Assembly: GCF_003219795.1 (NCBI RefSeq)
Contig: NZ_QJVC01000015.1
Span: forward strand, 17,807-81,806
Origin: Arthrobacter psychrolactophilus
Lineage (GTDB): Bacteria; Actinomycetota; Actinomycetes; Actinomycetales; Micrococcaceae
Direction: 5' to 3'
Length of the DNA: 64,000 bases
In this document: piece after piece, positions 44,501 to 52,057 of the stretch
Layout: every line of letters begins with the position of its first letter
Numbering within the stretch: position 1 is the stretch's first letter
Position numbers and translations under genes: made by a program
The notes under the pieces: generated by a model
The model's database searches: none
What the model was told of the DNA's origin: nothing
Seen by the model: the letters and a program-made list of their open reading frames with translations, nothing else

Positions 44501-46423
44501 ACCAAGGCCACGTGGAACGGGCAGCCGTTGGCGACAACCGCGGGCGCCAACGGCGAGCTGACAGCCAGCCTCGCCGGCCCGGCACCTGCAGTATTGCCGG
44601 CACTGAGCACGTGGAAGGTTTCGGGTGAAAATCCGGAATCCGCTGTTGCCTTCAATGATGCATCGTGGCTTGAGGCCACGGCCACCGCAGCGGCGAACCC
44701 GCGTCAGGGCCCGGGCCCCAACCAGGGCAAGGTCCTAGATACCGCCTACTACGGTTTCTACGAGGGCGACACCTGGTACCGGGCGCACTTCACCGCCTCG
44801 TCGGCGTCCACCAGCATTCAGCTGCGCGGGCAAGGTGGCAACGGCGCGAACATGTTGGTGTGGGTCAACGGCAGCTTCGTCGGAGCCGCGTCGGCCAATG
44901 GCAGCATGCAAACACTGCAGGTTCCGGCCGGGATTATCAAGAGCGGCGAGGACACCGTCGTTTCGGCGGTTGTCCGCAACCACGGACAAAACCTTGACTG
45001 GTCCGATGATGGTCTGTCCCGCCAAAACCGTGGACTGTTCGATGCGATCCTGCCCAACAGCGGGCCCGTCGTCTGGAAGTTGCAAGGTGCCAAGGACAAG
45101 GCGGCCCCCGTCGACACCGACCGCACCATGTACAACACCGGTGGCCTCTATGGCGAGCGTGCCGGCTGGTACCTGCCGGATTACCCCGATGCGCAATGGG
45201 CCGACACCACCAGCCTGAAGCCTGCCAAGGCGGGTGTGAGCTGGTACCGCAGCACCTTTGATTTGGCTGTCCCGGCCGGCACCGACACCGCAGTGGCGCT
45301 ACAGATTAACGATGCCAAGTTTGACAATGGCCGGCAGTCCTACGCCCGAGCCGTCATTTATATCAACGGCTGGAACACGGGGACCTGGGTGGGCAACGTT
45401 GGCCCGCAGAGCCGCTTCACCATTCCCAGCGGGTTCCTGAACAAGTCGGGCAACAACACGATTGCCATCGCGCTGACGACCGAACGCGACGCCCAGGGCC
45501 CGGACTCCATCACCCTCGTGGATCGCGGAACCAGCCTCGGCGGGGTGCCCACCACGCTGAACACGGCGCCGAATTACACCCCTGCCGTTGTGACCGCGAC
45601 GGCAGAGAAAACCACTGTCGACGTCGGAGCCGACGCTGTTGTCAGCGGCACCTCCGCCCTGGCCGCGATTGGCAACGGCGCATTGACGAAGGCTGTGGTT
45701 GATTTCGGCGACGGCGCCGCCGCGGTCACCGTTCCTGTTGTTGACGGACGCTACACGGCAACGCACAACTATGCGGCGAAGGGTGCCTTCATCGCCACGG
45801 TGGCCATCAAGGATGCGGTGTCCGGCTCGGTCCTTGGCACTAAGACCGTAGCCATCTCGGTCGCCGATGCCGCAACTCCGACGGAGAGCGCGACACCGAC
45901 TCCCACGGCAACGCCGTCGCCAACGCCGACCCCAACGCCGTCCCCGACCGCAACCGCGTCGGCCAGCGCTACGCCGTCGAACTCTGCGCCCTCGGATGGT
46001 GTGGCCGCCGTTAGCCTGAGCGCGGGAACGTTGGCTCCGGGCGAGCGGCTGACGATTTCGGGTGTGAATTTCAAGCCGGGAACAGTGGCGGAATTTGTGT
46101 TGCATTCCAAGCCCGTGACGTTGGGGACCGCGACAGTTGCGCCTGACGGCACGGTGACGTTGAGCGTAAATCTTCCCCAGAACGCCTCAGTGGGGAAGCA
46201 CACCATCGTCGTGGACGGCAAGCGGATTAATGGCAGACCGGTCAAGGTTCGTTCACCACTGACCATCAGGGTCTTGGGATCGGTCGCGCAGATAGAGCGC
46301 GTGGCCGTCACTTCCGGAGCCCATGACGCACTGATTGGCGTGGGTGTCGGGCTGCTCCTCGTGGCGGGTGTGTCCTTCGTGAGCCGTCGCCGGATGAGTG
46401 GTCACTCGCGTCGCCGCTCATGA
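41591..46423 (+). CDS. Secreted multidomain beta-galactosidase, GH35
   Basis: 1610 aa. Signal peptide (about 1-37). GH35 catalytic barrel (about 70-430) with acid/base E231 (QAENEL) and nucleophile E324 (FIAEGQGG). Two tandem copies of a beta-sandwich module (about 505-628 and 645-773, sharing ISPxSxNH, DVxLDGVKVGxTNTY and GLDPxVEH). Then a GH35 middle domain, two jelly-roll regions (about 1010-1320), a PKD domain (about 1335-1425), a Thr/Pro/Ser linker (1430-1470), a further Ig-like domain, and a C-terminal membrane helix plus basic tail (IGVGVGLLLVAGVSF..RRR). No LPXTG motif, so anchoring is by the helix. It likely degrades galactose-containing polysaccharide outside the cell. ATG 41591 start with GAGG upstream. 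Confidence 0.9.
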   Translation: MSAYSSRPPSSPRRIKETALLATAALGLMAIASPALATDSSAESTPLAVAQAAELAVSSGKKMNFPGNDGQAHQVTFDSKPFMVDGERLNVWSGEFHHWRLPGTDDWRDMFQKMRANGFNAVSLYFFWGLHSTESGKFDFTGLKDIELLLTMAEEEGLYVIARPGPYVNAEISMGGLPAYLTKSGAGSLRGMDAEVLRESLSWINAFNEIAVKHQVTDGGGSIVTYQAENELLNESGDRPAFMKELVTQIKGDGITVPVFHNDWGFNGSYVPGSTSAGGNVGLDYYAFDQYPLGFNCSNARGQIQDMEARFRARTTTSPMFIAEGQGGAFTPWGANFNTDRCAEFVDPAFTRQYAVNNLNNGINMFNYYMEYGGTNWGWTGSPSSGFTSYDYGAAINEDRQLTPKAAVQKELGYFQRDFAPISTMVPQNGAPVTVDGGVGNIKSYQRIATENLATDSVTGNGTRYLGFRQSDSNSTAELKYTVPLTLAPREEVVVASYTTDDTDTAAIKYTGAWEHASGKAWTVGDYKGTETFSATTGDSLEYKFTGAGIKVISPQSINHGYGDVYLDGVKVGQTNTYRGQNAAYQYVAFQKEGLDPTVEHTLKIVVTGQKDAGSSGTFVSVDAFDVIAAPAQATQVKIDDVDPKIVFSKTPAGVSQWNHETGKNWTINDYLGTETSSNITGASYEYTFKAADIRLISPRSTNHAKADVFLDGVKVGETNTYIPTLPSQAQFVAFEKTGLDPAVEHVIKVVNTGVKGDPAAVGTFVAIDAIETSTPGTTPAAPADAITFDRVPQKAGTFLNLHGRDAAMVIADYAFDGQKLMYSTSELFTKMPVTGGTLLVLNGAKNDAGETVLHYAAAPSVVTLSGPAVESTWDAATKTLRLNYVHGAGSTVKISGGGAPELTIVTTDRSATALQWTVEGEVTGATTNKTTMVTGVDLLRSAEFTGDTVHLVGDTKAARTVGIYVPAGITKATWNGQPLATTAGANGELTASLAGPAPAVLPALSTWKVSGENPESAVAFNDASWLEATATAAANPRQGPGPNQGKVLDTAYYGFYEGDTWYRAHFTASSASTSIQLRGQGGNGANMLVWVNGSFVGAASANGSMQTLQVPAGIIKSGEDTVVSAVVRNHGQNLDWSDDGLSRQNRGLFDAILPNSGPVVWKLQGAKDKAAPVDTDRTMYNTGGLYGERAGWYLPDYPDAQWADTTSLKPAKAGVSWYRSTFDLAVPAGTDTAVALQINDAKFDNGRQSYARAVIYINGWNTGTWVGNVGPQSRFTIPSGFLNKSGNNTIAIALTTERDAQGPDSITLVDRGTSLGGVPTTLNTAPNYTPAVVTATAEKTTVDVGADAVVSGTSALAAIGNGALTKAVVDFGDGAAAVTVPVVDGRYTATHNYAAKGAFIATVAIKDAVSGSVLGTKTVAISVADAATPTESATPTPTATPSPTPTPTPSPTATASASATPSNSAPSDGVAAVSLSAGTLAPGERLTISGVNFKPGTVAEFVLHSKPVTLGTATVAPDGTVTLSVNLPQNASVGKHTIVVDGKRINGRPVKVRSPLTIRVLGSVAQIERVAVTSGAHDALIGVGVGLLLVAGVSFVSRRRMSGHSRRRS

Positions 46424-46431
46424 GTAGGCGG

Positions 46432-46468
46432 TGAGTGTGGCGCCCGTTCCGAACGGGCGCCACACTCA
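46432..46468. terminator. Hairpin after the GH35 gene
   Basis: 18-bp perfect arms (46432-46449 / 46451-46468) meeting almost without a loop, eight bases after the beta-galactosidase stop. No long T-tract. Confidence 0.75.
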
Positions 46469-46531
46469 TCTCGAATGGTTCACAAGGTGGAAAATGTGCC
46501 ACCAGATTCGCTCAGGCGTTGCTGGGCACAA

Positions 46532-46574
46532 AAAAGTGGGGCCGCTTGCAGCGAATGCAAGCGGCCCCACTTTT
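46532..46574 (-). terminator. Terminator of lpqE
   Basis: Perfect 19-bp stem (AAAAGTGGGGCCGCTTGCA, 46532-46550 / 46556-46574) with a 5-nt loop; A-tract on the plus strand gives a U-tract for the minus-strand lpqE transcript. Confidence 0.9.
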
Positions 46575-46585
46575 GGTGGTGCGAA

Positions 46586-47176
46586 CTACGGAGCGGTGGT
46601 CGCCTCGGCAGATGCATCAACGGTCGGCTCAGCGGTTGCGGCGTCCGTTGCTGCAACGGTCGGCTCGGGGCTCGGCGCGATCGTCGGAATCAGGTTCGTG
46701 TATTCCTTGAGCGTTCCGTCCATGACGGGAACGTTCAGCGAAGCGGTTTCGGATGAGGCACCCGAGAGGCGCAGCTCGAGGGGCTCGAGAGCGCCCGGGG
46801 CGCTAGCCACGGTGCTCAGGATGTGCTCGTCGCCGGTCGTGCCCAGGATCGTGGGGGTGCCGGGCTTGACGACGATTTCCGTCTGCGAGCCGGCAGCGCC
46901 GCTGATCGTCAAGGTGATGTCGGAATCGGACTGGTTGTAGAACGTACCCGCCACGCGACCCGGAGCGTCAGTAGCCTCGGAAACGATCAACACGTTGCGC
47001 AATTCCAGCTGGCCCAAATCAAGGCGCACGCCATCAGATGCCGAGTACACACGGGTGGTGCTTTGCTCATTGATGGCACTGCAGCCTGTGAATGCCATGG
47101 CACCAATGCCGATGGCTGCAATCAGGCTCAAGCGGTGTGCTCGTTTGGTACCGCGGATGCCGGCAGCGATTCTCAC
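46586..47176 (-). CDS. LpqE-like lipoprotein
   Basis: 196 aa. Signal peptide with lipobox FTGC (about Cys32), a beta-sandwich-like core (about 45-155; VRLDLGQLELRNVLIV, GTFYNQSDSDITLTI, VKPGTPTIL) resembling copper-chaperone-like/LpqE proteins, and an Ala/Thr/Pro-rich tail. In Mycobacterium lpqE also lies divergent from carD, which supports the assignment. Function unknown. Confidence 0.75.
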   Translation of the reverse strand: MRIAAGIRGTKRAHRLSLIAAIGIGAMAFTGCSAINEQSTTRVYSASDGVRLDLGQLELRNVLIVSEATDAPGRVAGTFYNQSDSDITLTISGAAGSQTEIVVKPGTPTILGTTGDEHILSTVASAPGALEPLELRLSGASSETASLNVPVMDGTLKEYTNLIPTIAPSPEPTVAATDAATAEPTVDASAEATTAP

Positions 47177-47452
47177 GTCAGTAACTCCTCATGGAAAAGA
47201 CAAAATATCACTCCCAGCTTATCCGTAATTGCCGCAAATGTGCGCCTCGGCGTTCTCGTGACGAACTTCTGCGCCGTTGTGGCACCCTGCGCGGATGCAC
47301 CTCCCCGGGCAATAGTCAAGGGGGTTGATAATCTCCACTTGTTGGAACAATTGCGCGGTTAGCGTAGTTTCTCGGGCCCCTGACCTGCGGAAACTCAAGG
47401 GAGCAGAGAGTTAACCGTGATAAACTAGGGGTATTGGAAAGGGAGAATCCAC

Positions 47453-47935
47453 ATGCTTTTTGAGGTCGGCGAGACAGTAGTTTATCCACATCATGGTGCG
47501 GCAAAGATCGAAGAGATCAAGATGCGTACCATCCGTGGGGAAGAGAAAATGTATCTCAAGCTCAAGGTTGCACAGGGGGATCTGACGATCGAAGTTCCCG
47601 CTGAGAACGTTGACCTTGTGGGAGTGCGTGATGTCGTAGGCAAGGAAGGCCTTGAACACGTCTTCGATGTTCTGCGTGCAGAGTTTACGGAGGAACCCGC
47701 TAACTGGTCCCGCCGTTACAAGGCAAACTTGGAAAAGCTTGCTTCCGGTGACGTTATCAAGGTTGCCGAGGTCGTTCGCGATCTCTGGCGTCGTGACAAC
47801 GATCGCGGAGTCTCTGCCGGCGAGAAGCGCTTGCTGGCAAAGGCCCGTCAGATTCTGATTTCGGAACTGGCCTTGGCTGAGAAGACGGACGAAGACAAGG
47901 CCTCCGAGGTCTTGGACGAAGTTCTGGCTTCCTAG
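47453..47935 (+). CDS. carD: RNA polymerase-binding transcription factor CarD
   Basis: 160 aa. N-terminal Tudor-like RNAP-interaction domain (1-60: [24 protein letters not shown]) that binds the beta subunit and a C-terminal helical DNA-binding domain with the minor-groove Trp ([14 protein letters not shown]). It stabilises open complexes, notably at rRNA promoters. Length matches mycobacterial CarD (162 aa). It is followed by a terminator, so ispD is probably transcribed separately. Confidence 0.96.
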   Translation: MLFEVGETVVYPHHGAAKIEEIKMRTIRGEEKMYLKLKVAQGDLTIEVPAENVDLVGVRDVVGKEGLEHVFDVLRAEFTEEPANWSRRYKANLEKLASGDVIKVAEVVRDLWRRDNDRGVSAGEKRLLAKARQILISELALAEKTDEDKASEVLDEVLAS

Positions 47936-47948
47936 ATCTACCCTTGAG

Positions 47949-47981
47949 AGCCCCTGTACCAAAACGGTACGGGGGCTTTTT
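47949..47981 (+). terminator. carD terminator
   Basis: 12-bp stem with one G-T type mismatch (47949-47960 / 47966-47977) followed by TTTT, 13 bp after the carD stop. Confidence 0.9.
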
Positions 47982-48049
47982 CGTGCCCCCAGGCCTTACC
48001 TGTGGCTGTCGTCTCACGAGGGCCTCGCTGGCGGACTAAAGTGGAGGGC

Positions 48050-48829
48050 ATGACTGAGGTAAAAGACGGCTCGTGCGCCGTTGTAGTGGTTGCGGCAGGT
48101 TCCGGACAGCGATTGGGACATGGCGTCCCGAAAGCACGCGTTCCCCTAGCCGGAAGCCCCATGCTGGTGCATGCCGTGCGCGGCGTGCTCAAGGCCGGGA
48201 TTGCCGCGCAGATCTGCGTCGCCATCCCCGAAGGTGATGCTGCGCTGGCCAGCATCTGCGAACAGCTGGCAGCCGAAGCCGCTACGGCCGGTGTGCTCTT
48301 TACCGCTGTCGACGGCGGCGCCGAGCGCTCGGCCTCCGTCACGGCCGCGCTGGAGGTCATCGCCGACGGCGTCACGAACATCATGATTCACGACGCTGCC
48401 AGGCCGCTCACGCCGTCGGGCGTTTTCAACCGCGTGGCCGCCGCCCTGCGCGACGGTGCCGCGGCCGTCATCCCGGCGTTGGCCGTCACCGACACCATCA
48501 AGACGGTGGTCCCGGCCAGCCTGCCCGCGACGGGAGCCGGTTTGGAAAAGGTCGTCGACACCCCCGCGCGTCATCAATTGCGTGCCGTGCAGACCCCTCA
48601 GGGTTTCCGTCTCGATACCTTGCGCCGCGCTCACGAATACCTGCTGACCTTGGATGCCGCTGCGGCCGCCAGCATCACCGACGACGCCATGCTCGTGGAG
48701 GCGCTGGGCGAGGTGGTCTTTGTGGTGCAGGGATCCACGCACAGCCTCAAGATCACCACCCCCATGGACCTGCTGCTGGCCGAGGCCATGCTGGCCGGTC
48801 CGCTGCGCCCGCGCTGGATTGAAGGCTAA
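48050..48829 (+). CDS. ispD: 2-C-methyl-D-erythritol 4-phosphate cytidylyltransferase
   Basis: 259 aa. Third step of the MEP isoprenoid pathway: MEP + CTP to CDP-ME. Nucleotide-binding loop [19 protein letters not shown] (about 12-30), [10 protein letters not shown], and the [14 protein letters not shown] motif. ATG 48050 (MTEVKDGSC) follows GGAGGG closely; the frame is open upstream to 48002. ispF follows after four bases. Confidence 0.94.
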   Translation: MTEVKDGSCAVVVVAAGSGQRLGHGVPKARVPLAGSPMLVHAVRGVLKAGIAAQICVAIPEGDAALASICEQLAAEAATAGVLFTAVDGGAERSASVTAALEVIADGVTNIMIHDAARPLTPSGVFNRVAAALRDGAAAVIPALAVTDTIKTVVPASLPATGAGLEKVVDTPARHQLRAVQTPQGFRLDTLRRAHEYLLTLDAAAAASITDDAMLVEALGEVVFVVQGSTHSLKITTPMDLLLAEAMLAGPLRPRWIEG

Positions 48830-48833
48830 AGCC

Positions 48834-49355
48834 ATGATGTTGCCCCGCACAGGAATCGGCGTAGACATTCACGCCTTTGACTCAGCCGAGAACCCCGCCC
48901 CGCTCTGGCTCGCCGGACTTTTGTGGGAAGGCGAGCGTGGCCTGAGTGGCCATTCCGACGGCGACGCCGTGGCCCACGCGGCCGCCGACGCACTCTTCTC
49001 CGCCGCCGGAGTGGGCGATCTTGGCACACACTTCGGCACCGACCGCCCAGAGTACGCTGGCGCCTCCGGCGTGAAGCTCCTGGGCGAGGCGGCCCGGATT
49101 GTGCGCGCTGCCGGCTTTGAGATCGGCAATATCGCCGTGCAGTTCGTGGGCAACCGTCCCAAGTTCAGCCCGCGCCGACAGGAAGCCGAGGCCGTGCTGA
49201 CCGCCGCCGCCGGCGCCCCGGTGTCCGTCAGTGCCACGACCTCCGACGGCCTCGGATTCCCCGGCCGCAACGAGGGCATCACGGCCTATGCCACGGCCCT
49301 CGTGGTCAGCCTGGCACCCCAAGAATCCGCTGGAAGGGATACCCTAGAGCCGTGA
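48834..49355 (+). CDS. ispF: 2-C-methyl-D-erythritol 2,4-cyclodiphosphate synthase
   Basis: 173 aa. Cyclises CDP-ME 2-phosphate in the MEP pathway. Metal ligands D11, H13 (GVDIHAF) and H48 ([11 protein letters not shown]), GHSDGD, and [15 protein letters not shown] near the C terminus. ATG 48834 (or 48837) starts four bases after ispD; the stop overlaps the cysS GTG by four bases. Confidence 0.95.
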   Translation: MMLPRTGIGVDIHAFDSAENPAPLWLAGLLWEGERGLSGHSDGDAVAHAAADALFSAAGVGDLGTHFGTDRPEYAGASGVKLLGEAARIVRAAGFEIGNIAVQFVGNRPKFSPRRQEAEAVLTAAAGAPVSVSATTSDGLGFPGRNEGITAYATALVVSLAPQESAGRDTLEP

Positions 49356-50770
49356 CCTTGCGCTTCCATGACTCAGCTACCGCCGCTACTCGCGACTTCG
49401 TCCCGCTCAAAGAGGGGGAGGTTTCGCTGTACTACTGCGGCGCCACCGTTCAGGGCGAGCCGCACATCGGCCATGTCCGCTCCGCCCTCGCCTTCGACCA
49501 GCTGACCCGCTGGCTGCAGAGCAGCGGCTACAAGGTCACTGTGGTCCGTAACGTGACCGACATCGATGACAAGATCCTCGTCAAGGCCGCCGAAAACAAC
49601 GAGCCCTGGTGGGGTCTGGCGTACCGCTTCGAGCAGGCCTTCGGCGACGCTTATGCCTCCCTTGGCATCCAGAAGCCCACCTATGAGCCGCGCGCCACGG
49701 GCCACATCCCCGAGATGCACGCCCTCATCGCCACGCTGATCGAGCGCGGCCACGCCTACCCTGCCCTGAATGACTCCGGCGATGTGTACTTCGACGTGCG
49801 CTCCTGGAAGCAGTACGGCTCCCTCACGCACCAAAATATTGATGACATGCAGGCAGCGCCCGACGCCGACCCTCGGGGCAAGCGCGACCCTCGCGACTTT
49901 GCGCTGTGGAAGGGTCACAAGACGGGCGATCCCGAGACGGCTCGCTGGGAGTCCCCGTGGGGCGCCGGCCGACCGGGCTGGCACCTCGAGTGCTCCGCCA
50001 TGGTCACTAAGTACCTCGGCACCGAATTCGACATTCATGGAGGCGGCCTGGATCTGCGCTTCCCGCACCACGAAAATGAGATGGCCCAGTCGCAGGCTGC
50101 CGGCCACGGTTTCGCGAATTTCTGGATGCACAACGGCATGGTCACCTACCAGGGTGAAAAAATGTCCAAGTCCATCGGCAACACGATCAACCCGCGCGAA
50201 ATGCTCGAGATCGCCCGCCCCTTAGTGGTCCGTTACTACCTGGGCCAGGCGCACTACCGCTCAGTCTTGGACTACCGACCGGGCTCACTCGAGGAAGCCG
50301 CGGCCGCCGTCGAACGTATTGAGACCTTTGTCAGCGCCGCGAGTGCCAAGTTGTTCCCCGAAGGCGAGCCTGCCTTCGTCGCCACTATTCCAGAGGCCTT
50401 CCGCGCCGCTATGGACGATGACCTCAACATCCCCGCGGCCCTCGCGGTGCTTCACGAGACAGTCCGCGCCGGCAACACGGCGTTGGCGGCCGGCAACAGC
50501 GATGGTGTCCTGGATGCCTTCGGCGCCGTCGTGGGCATGACCGAGGCGCTGGGCATCAACCCGCTCGACGCACAGTGGCAGCAGGGCAGTGGCTCGGAGG
50601 CCGAGCTGACGGCGCTCGACGTGCTCGTCAAGGCGCAGCTCGAGGCCCGGGCGCAGGCTCGGACGGAGAAGAACTGGGCCGAATCGGACCGGATTCGCGA
50701 CGTGCTAGCAGCGGCCGGCGTGGACGTGGCGGACACGGCAGCAGGAGCCACCTGGTCCCTGAAGCGCTAA
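49352..50770 (+). CDS. cysS: Cysteinyl-tRNA synthetase
   Basis: 472 aa class I synthetase. [12 protein letters not shown] (HIGH motif), zinc ligands C29 (YYCGATV), C in LECSAM, and HHENEMAQS, and [10 protein letters not shown] (KMSKS). GTG 49352 overlaps the ispF stop. The order ispF-cysS-rlmB is the conserved actinobacterial one. Confidence 0.96.
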   Translation: MTLRFHDSATAATRDFVPLKEGEVSLYYCGATVQGEPHIGHVRSALAFDQLTRWLQSSGYKVTVVRNVTDIDDKILVKAAENNEPWWGLAYRFEQAFGDAYASLGIQKPTYEPRATGHIPEMHALIATLIERGHAYPALNDSGDVYFDVRSWKQYGSLTHQNIDDMQAAPDADPRGKRDPRDFALWKGHKTGDPETARWESPWGAGRPGWHLECSAMVTKYLGTEFDIHGGGLDLRFPHHENEMAQSQAAGHGFANFWMHNGMVTYQGEKMSKSIGNTINPREMLEIARPLVVRYYLGQAHYRSVLDYRPGSLEEAAAAVERIETFVSAASAKLFPEGEPAFVATIPEAFRAAMDDDLNIPAALAVLHETVRAGNTALAAGNSDGVLDAFGAVVGMTEALGINPLDAQWQQGSGSEAELTALDVLVKAQLEARAQARTEKNWAESDRIRDVLAAAGVDVADTAAGATWSLKR

Positions 50771-51056
50771 CCCCTTCCGGACGCCGCATCACTTTCCGGC
50801 CGTTTTTGTCCAACGCGGCATCACTTAACGGCCAATTCGCCAGAAGCCCGCATTTTCGCGGCGGGCCCAACGGTGAGAATGCGCACTTTTTCGGCCATGA
50901 ACCACGAAATTTAACTTCAGCCCGTAAGCTGGTAGCTACGGGGTTGTATTCCCCCGTGATCTTGCGTGCCTAAAAGTGCAGGCAAATAGATTTGATTTGA
51001 CGAACTTCGGGGCCATGGAAACCACAGGGCGCCGCACCAATCGTAAGGGTTTTACC
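50771..51056. other. cysS-rlmB spacer with two direct repeats
   Basis: 286 bp without a supported gene. It holds two 21-nt direct repeats (50781-50801 and 50813-50833, 18 of 21 identical, core GCATCACTT..CGGCC), a short GC hairpin near 50938-50957, and AAGGG before rlmB. The in-frame open stretch from 50976 is probably leader. Confidence 0.5.
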
Positions 51057-52055
51057 ATGGCCAAAGATTCACAGCGCGGGGCAGTACGCAAGACCAAGAA
51101 GGGCCCCTCCGTCGGCACAGGTGGCCATGGCCGTAAGGCTCTTGAAGGCAAGGGCCCCACTCCCAAGGCTGCCGAGCGCACCTACCACAAGGCGTACAAG
51201 AACCAGGAGCTGGCCGAGCGTTCAGCCGCCAAGCGCGGCGCTGGCACCAGCGCCTCACCCCGTCGCAACAGCGGCCCCAAGGGTAAGGCCACCGAAGAGC
51301 TCGTGACGGGCCGTAACTCGGTCGTCGAGGCACTGCGCGCGGGCATTCCCGCCAAGGCACTTTACGTTGCTGTCCGCGTCGACATGGACGAGCGCGTGCG
51401 TGAATCCATTAAGCTCGCCACCGAGCGCGGCATCCCGCTGTTGGAAGCCCACAAGCCGGAACTGGACCGTCTCACCGAAGACGCCATCCACCAGGGCCTC
51501 GTGCTGCAGATTCCCCCGTACGAGTACGAGGACGCCGTAGACACCGCCAGCGAGATCATCGCCAAGTGGAAGAAGGGGCACATCGCCAACGCGCCGCTCA
51601 TCGTGGCCCTCGACGGCATCACCGATACCCGCAACCTCGGTGCCATCATCCGTAGCGTTTCGGCGTTCTCCGGCCACGCCGTCATCGTTCCCGAGCGCCG
51701 CAGCGCCGGTGTCACGGCTGCCGCCTGGAAGACCAGCGCCGGTGCAGCCGTACGCGTCCCCGTCGCCAAGGCTCCCAACCTGAACCGTGCCATCGGCGCG
51801 TTCCAGAAGATGGGCTTCTTTGTTCTCGGGCTCGACGGCGACGGCGACGTTTCGCTGCCTGACCTCGCCTTGGCGCAGGAACCGGTATGCATCGTGGTTG
51901 GCTCCGAGGGTAAGGGCCTGTCCCGCCTCGTGCGCGAAAACTGCGATCAGATCGTCTCCATCCCGATCGACTCCGCTATGGAGTCCTTGAATGCCTCCAT
52001 GGCTGTTGGTATCAGCCTGTACGAGATCTCGAGGCAACGCGCGGTCAAGGGGTAG
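51057..52055 (+). CDS. rlmB: SpoU/TrmH-family 23S rRNA (guanosine-2'-O)-methyltransferase RlmB
   Basis: 332 aa. Basic, disordered N terminus (about 1-80, Lys/Gly/Arg-rich), a substrate-binding domain (about 85-160; VTGRNSVVEALRAG), and a SPOUT knot domain with motifs 1-3: LDGITDTRNLGAIIRSV, VVGSEGKGLSRLVR and SIPIDSAMESLNASMAVGI. ATG 51057 (MAKDSQRG) follows AAGGG. The glgX gene begins two bases after its stop. Confidence 0.92.
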   Translation: MAKDSQRGAVRKTKKGPSVGTGGHGRKALEGKGPTPKAAERTYHKAYKNQELAERSAAKRGAGTSASPRRNSGPKGKATEELVTGRNSVVEALRAGIPAKALYVAVRVDMDERVRESIKLATERGIPLLEAHKPELDRLTEDAIHQGLVLQIPPYEYEDAVDTASEIIAKWKKGHIANAPLIVALDGITDTRNLGAIIRSVSAFSGHAVIVPERRSAGVTAAAWKTSAGAAVRVPVAKAPNLNRAIGAFQKMGFFVLGLDGDGDVSLPDLALAQEPVCIVVGSEGKGLSRLVRENCDQIVSIPIDSAMESLNASMAVGISLYEISRQRAVKG

Positions 52056-52057
52056 CC

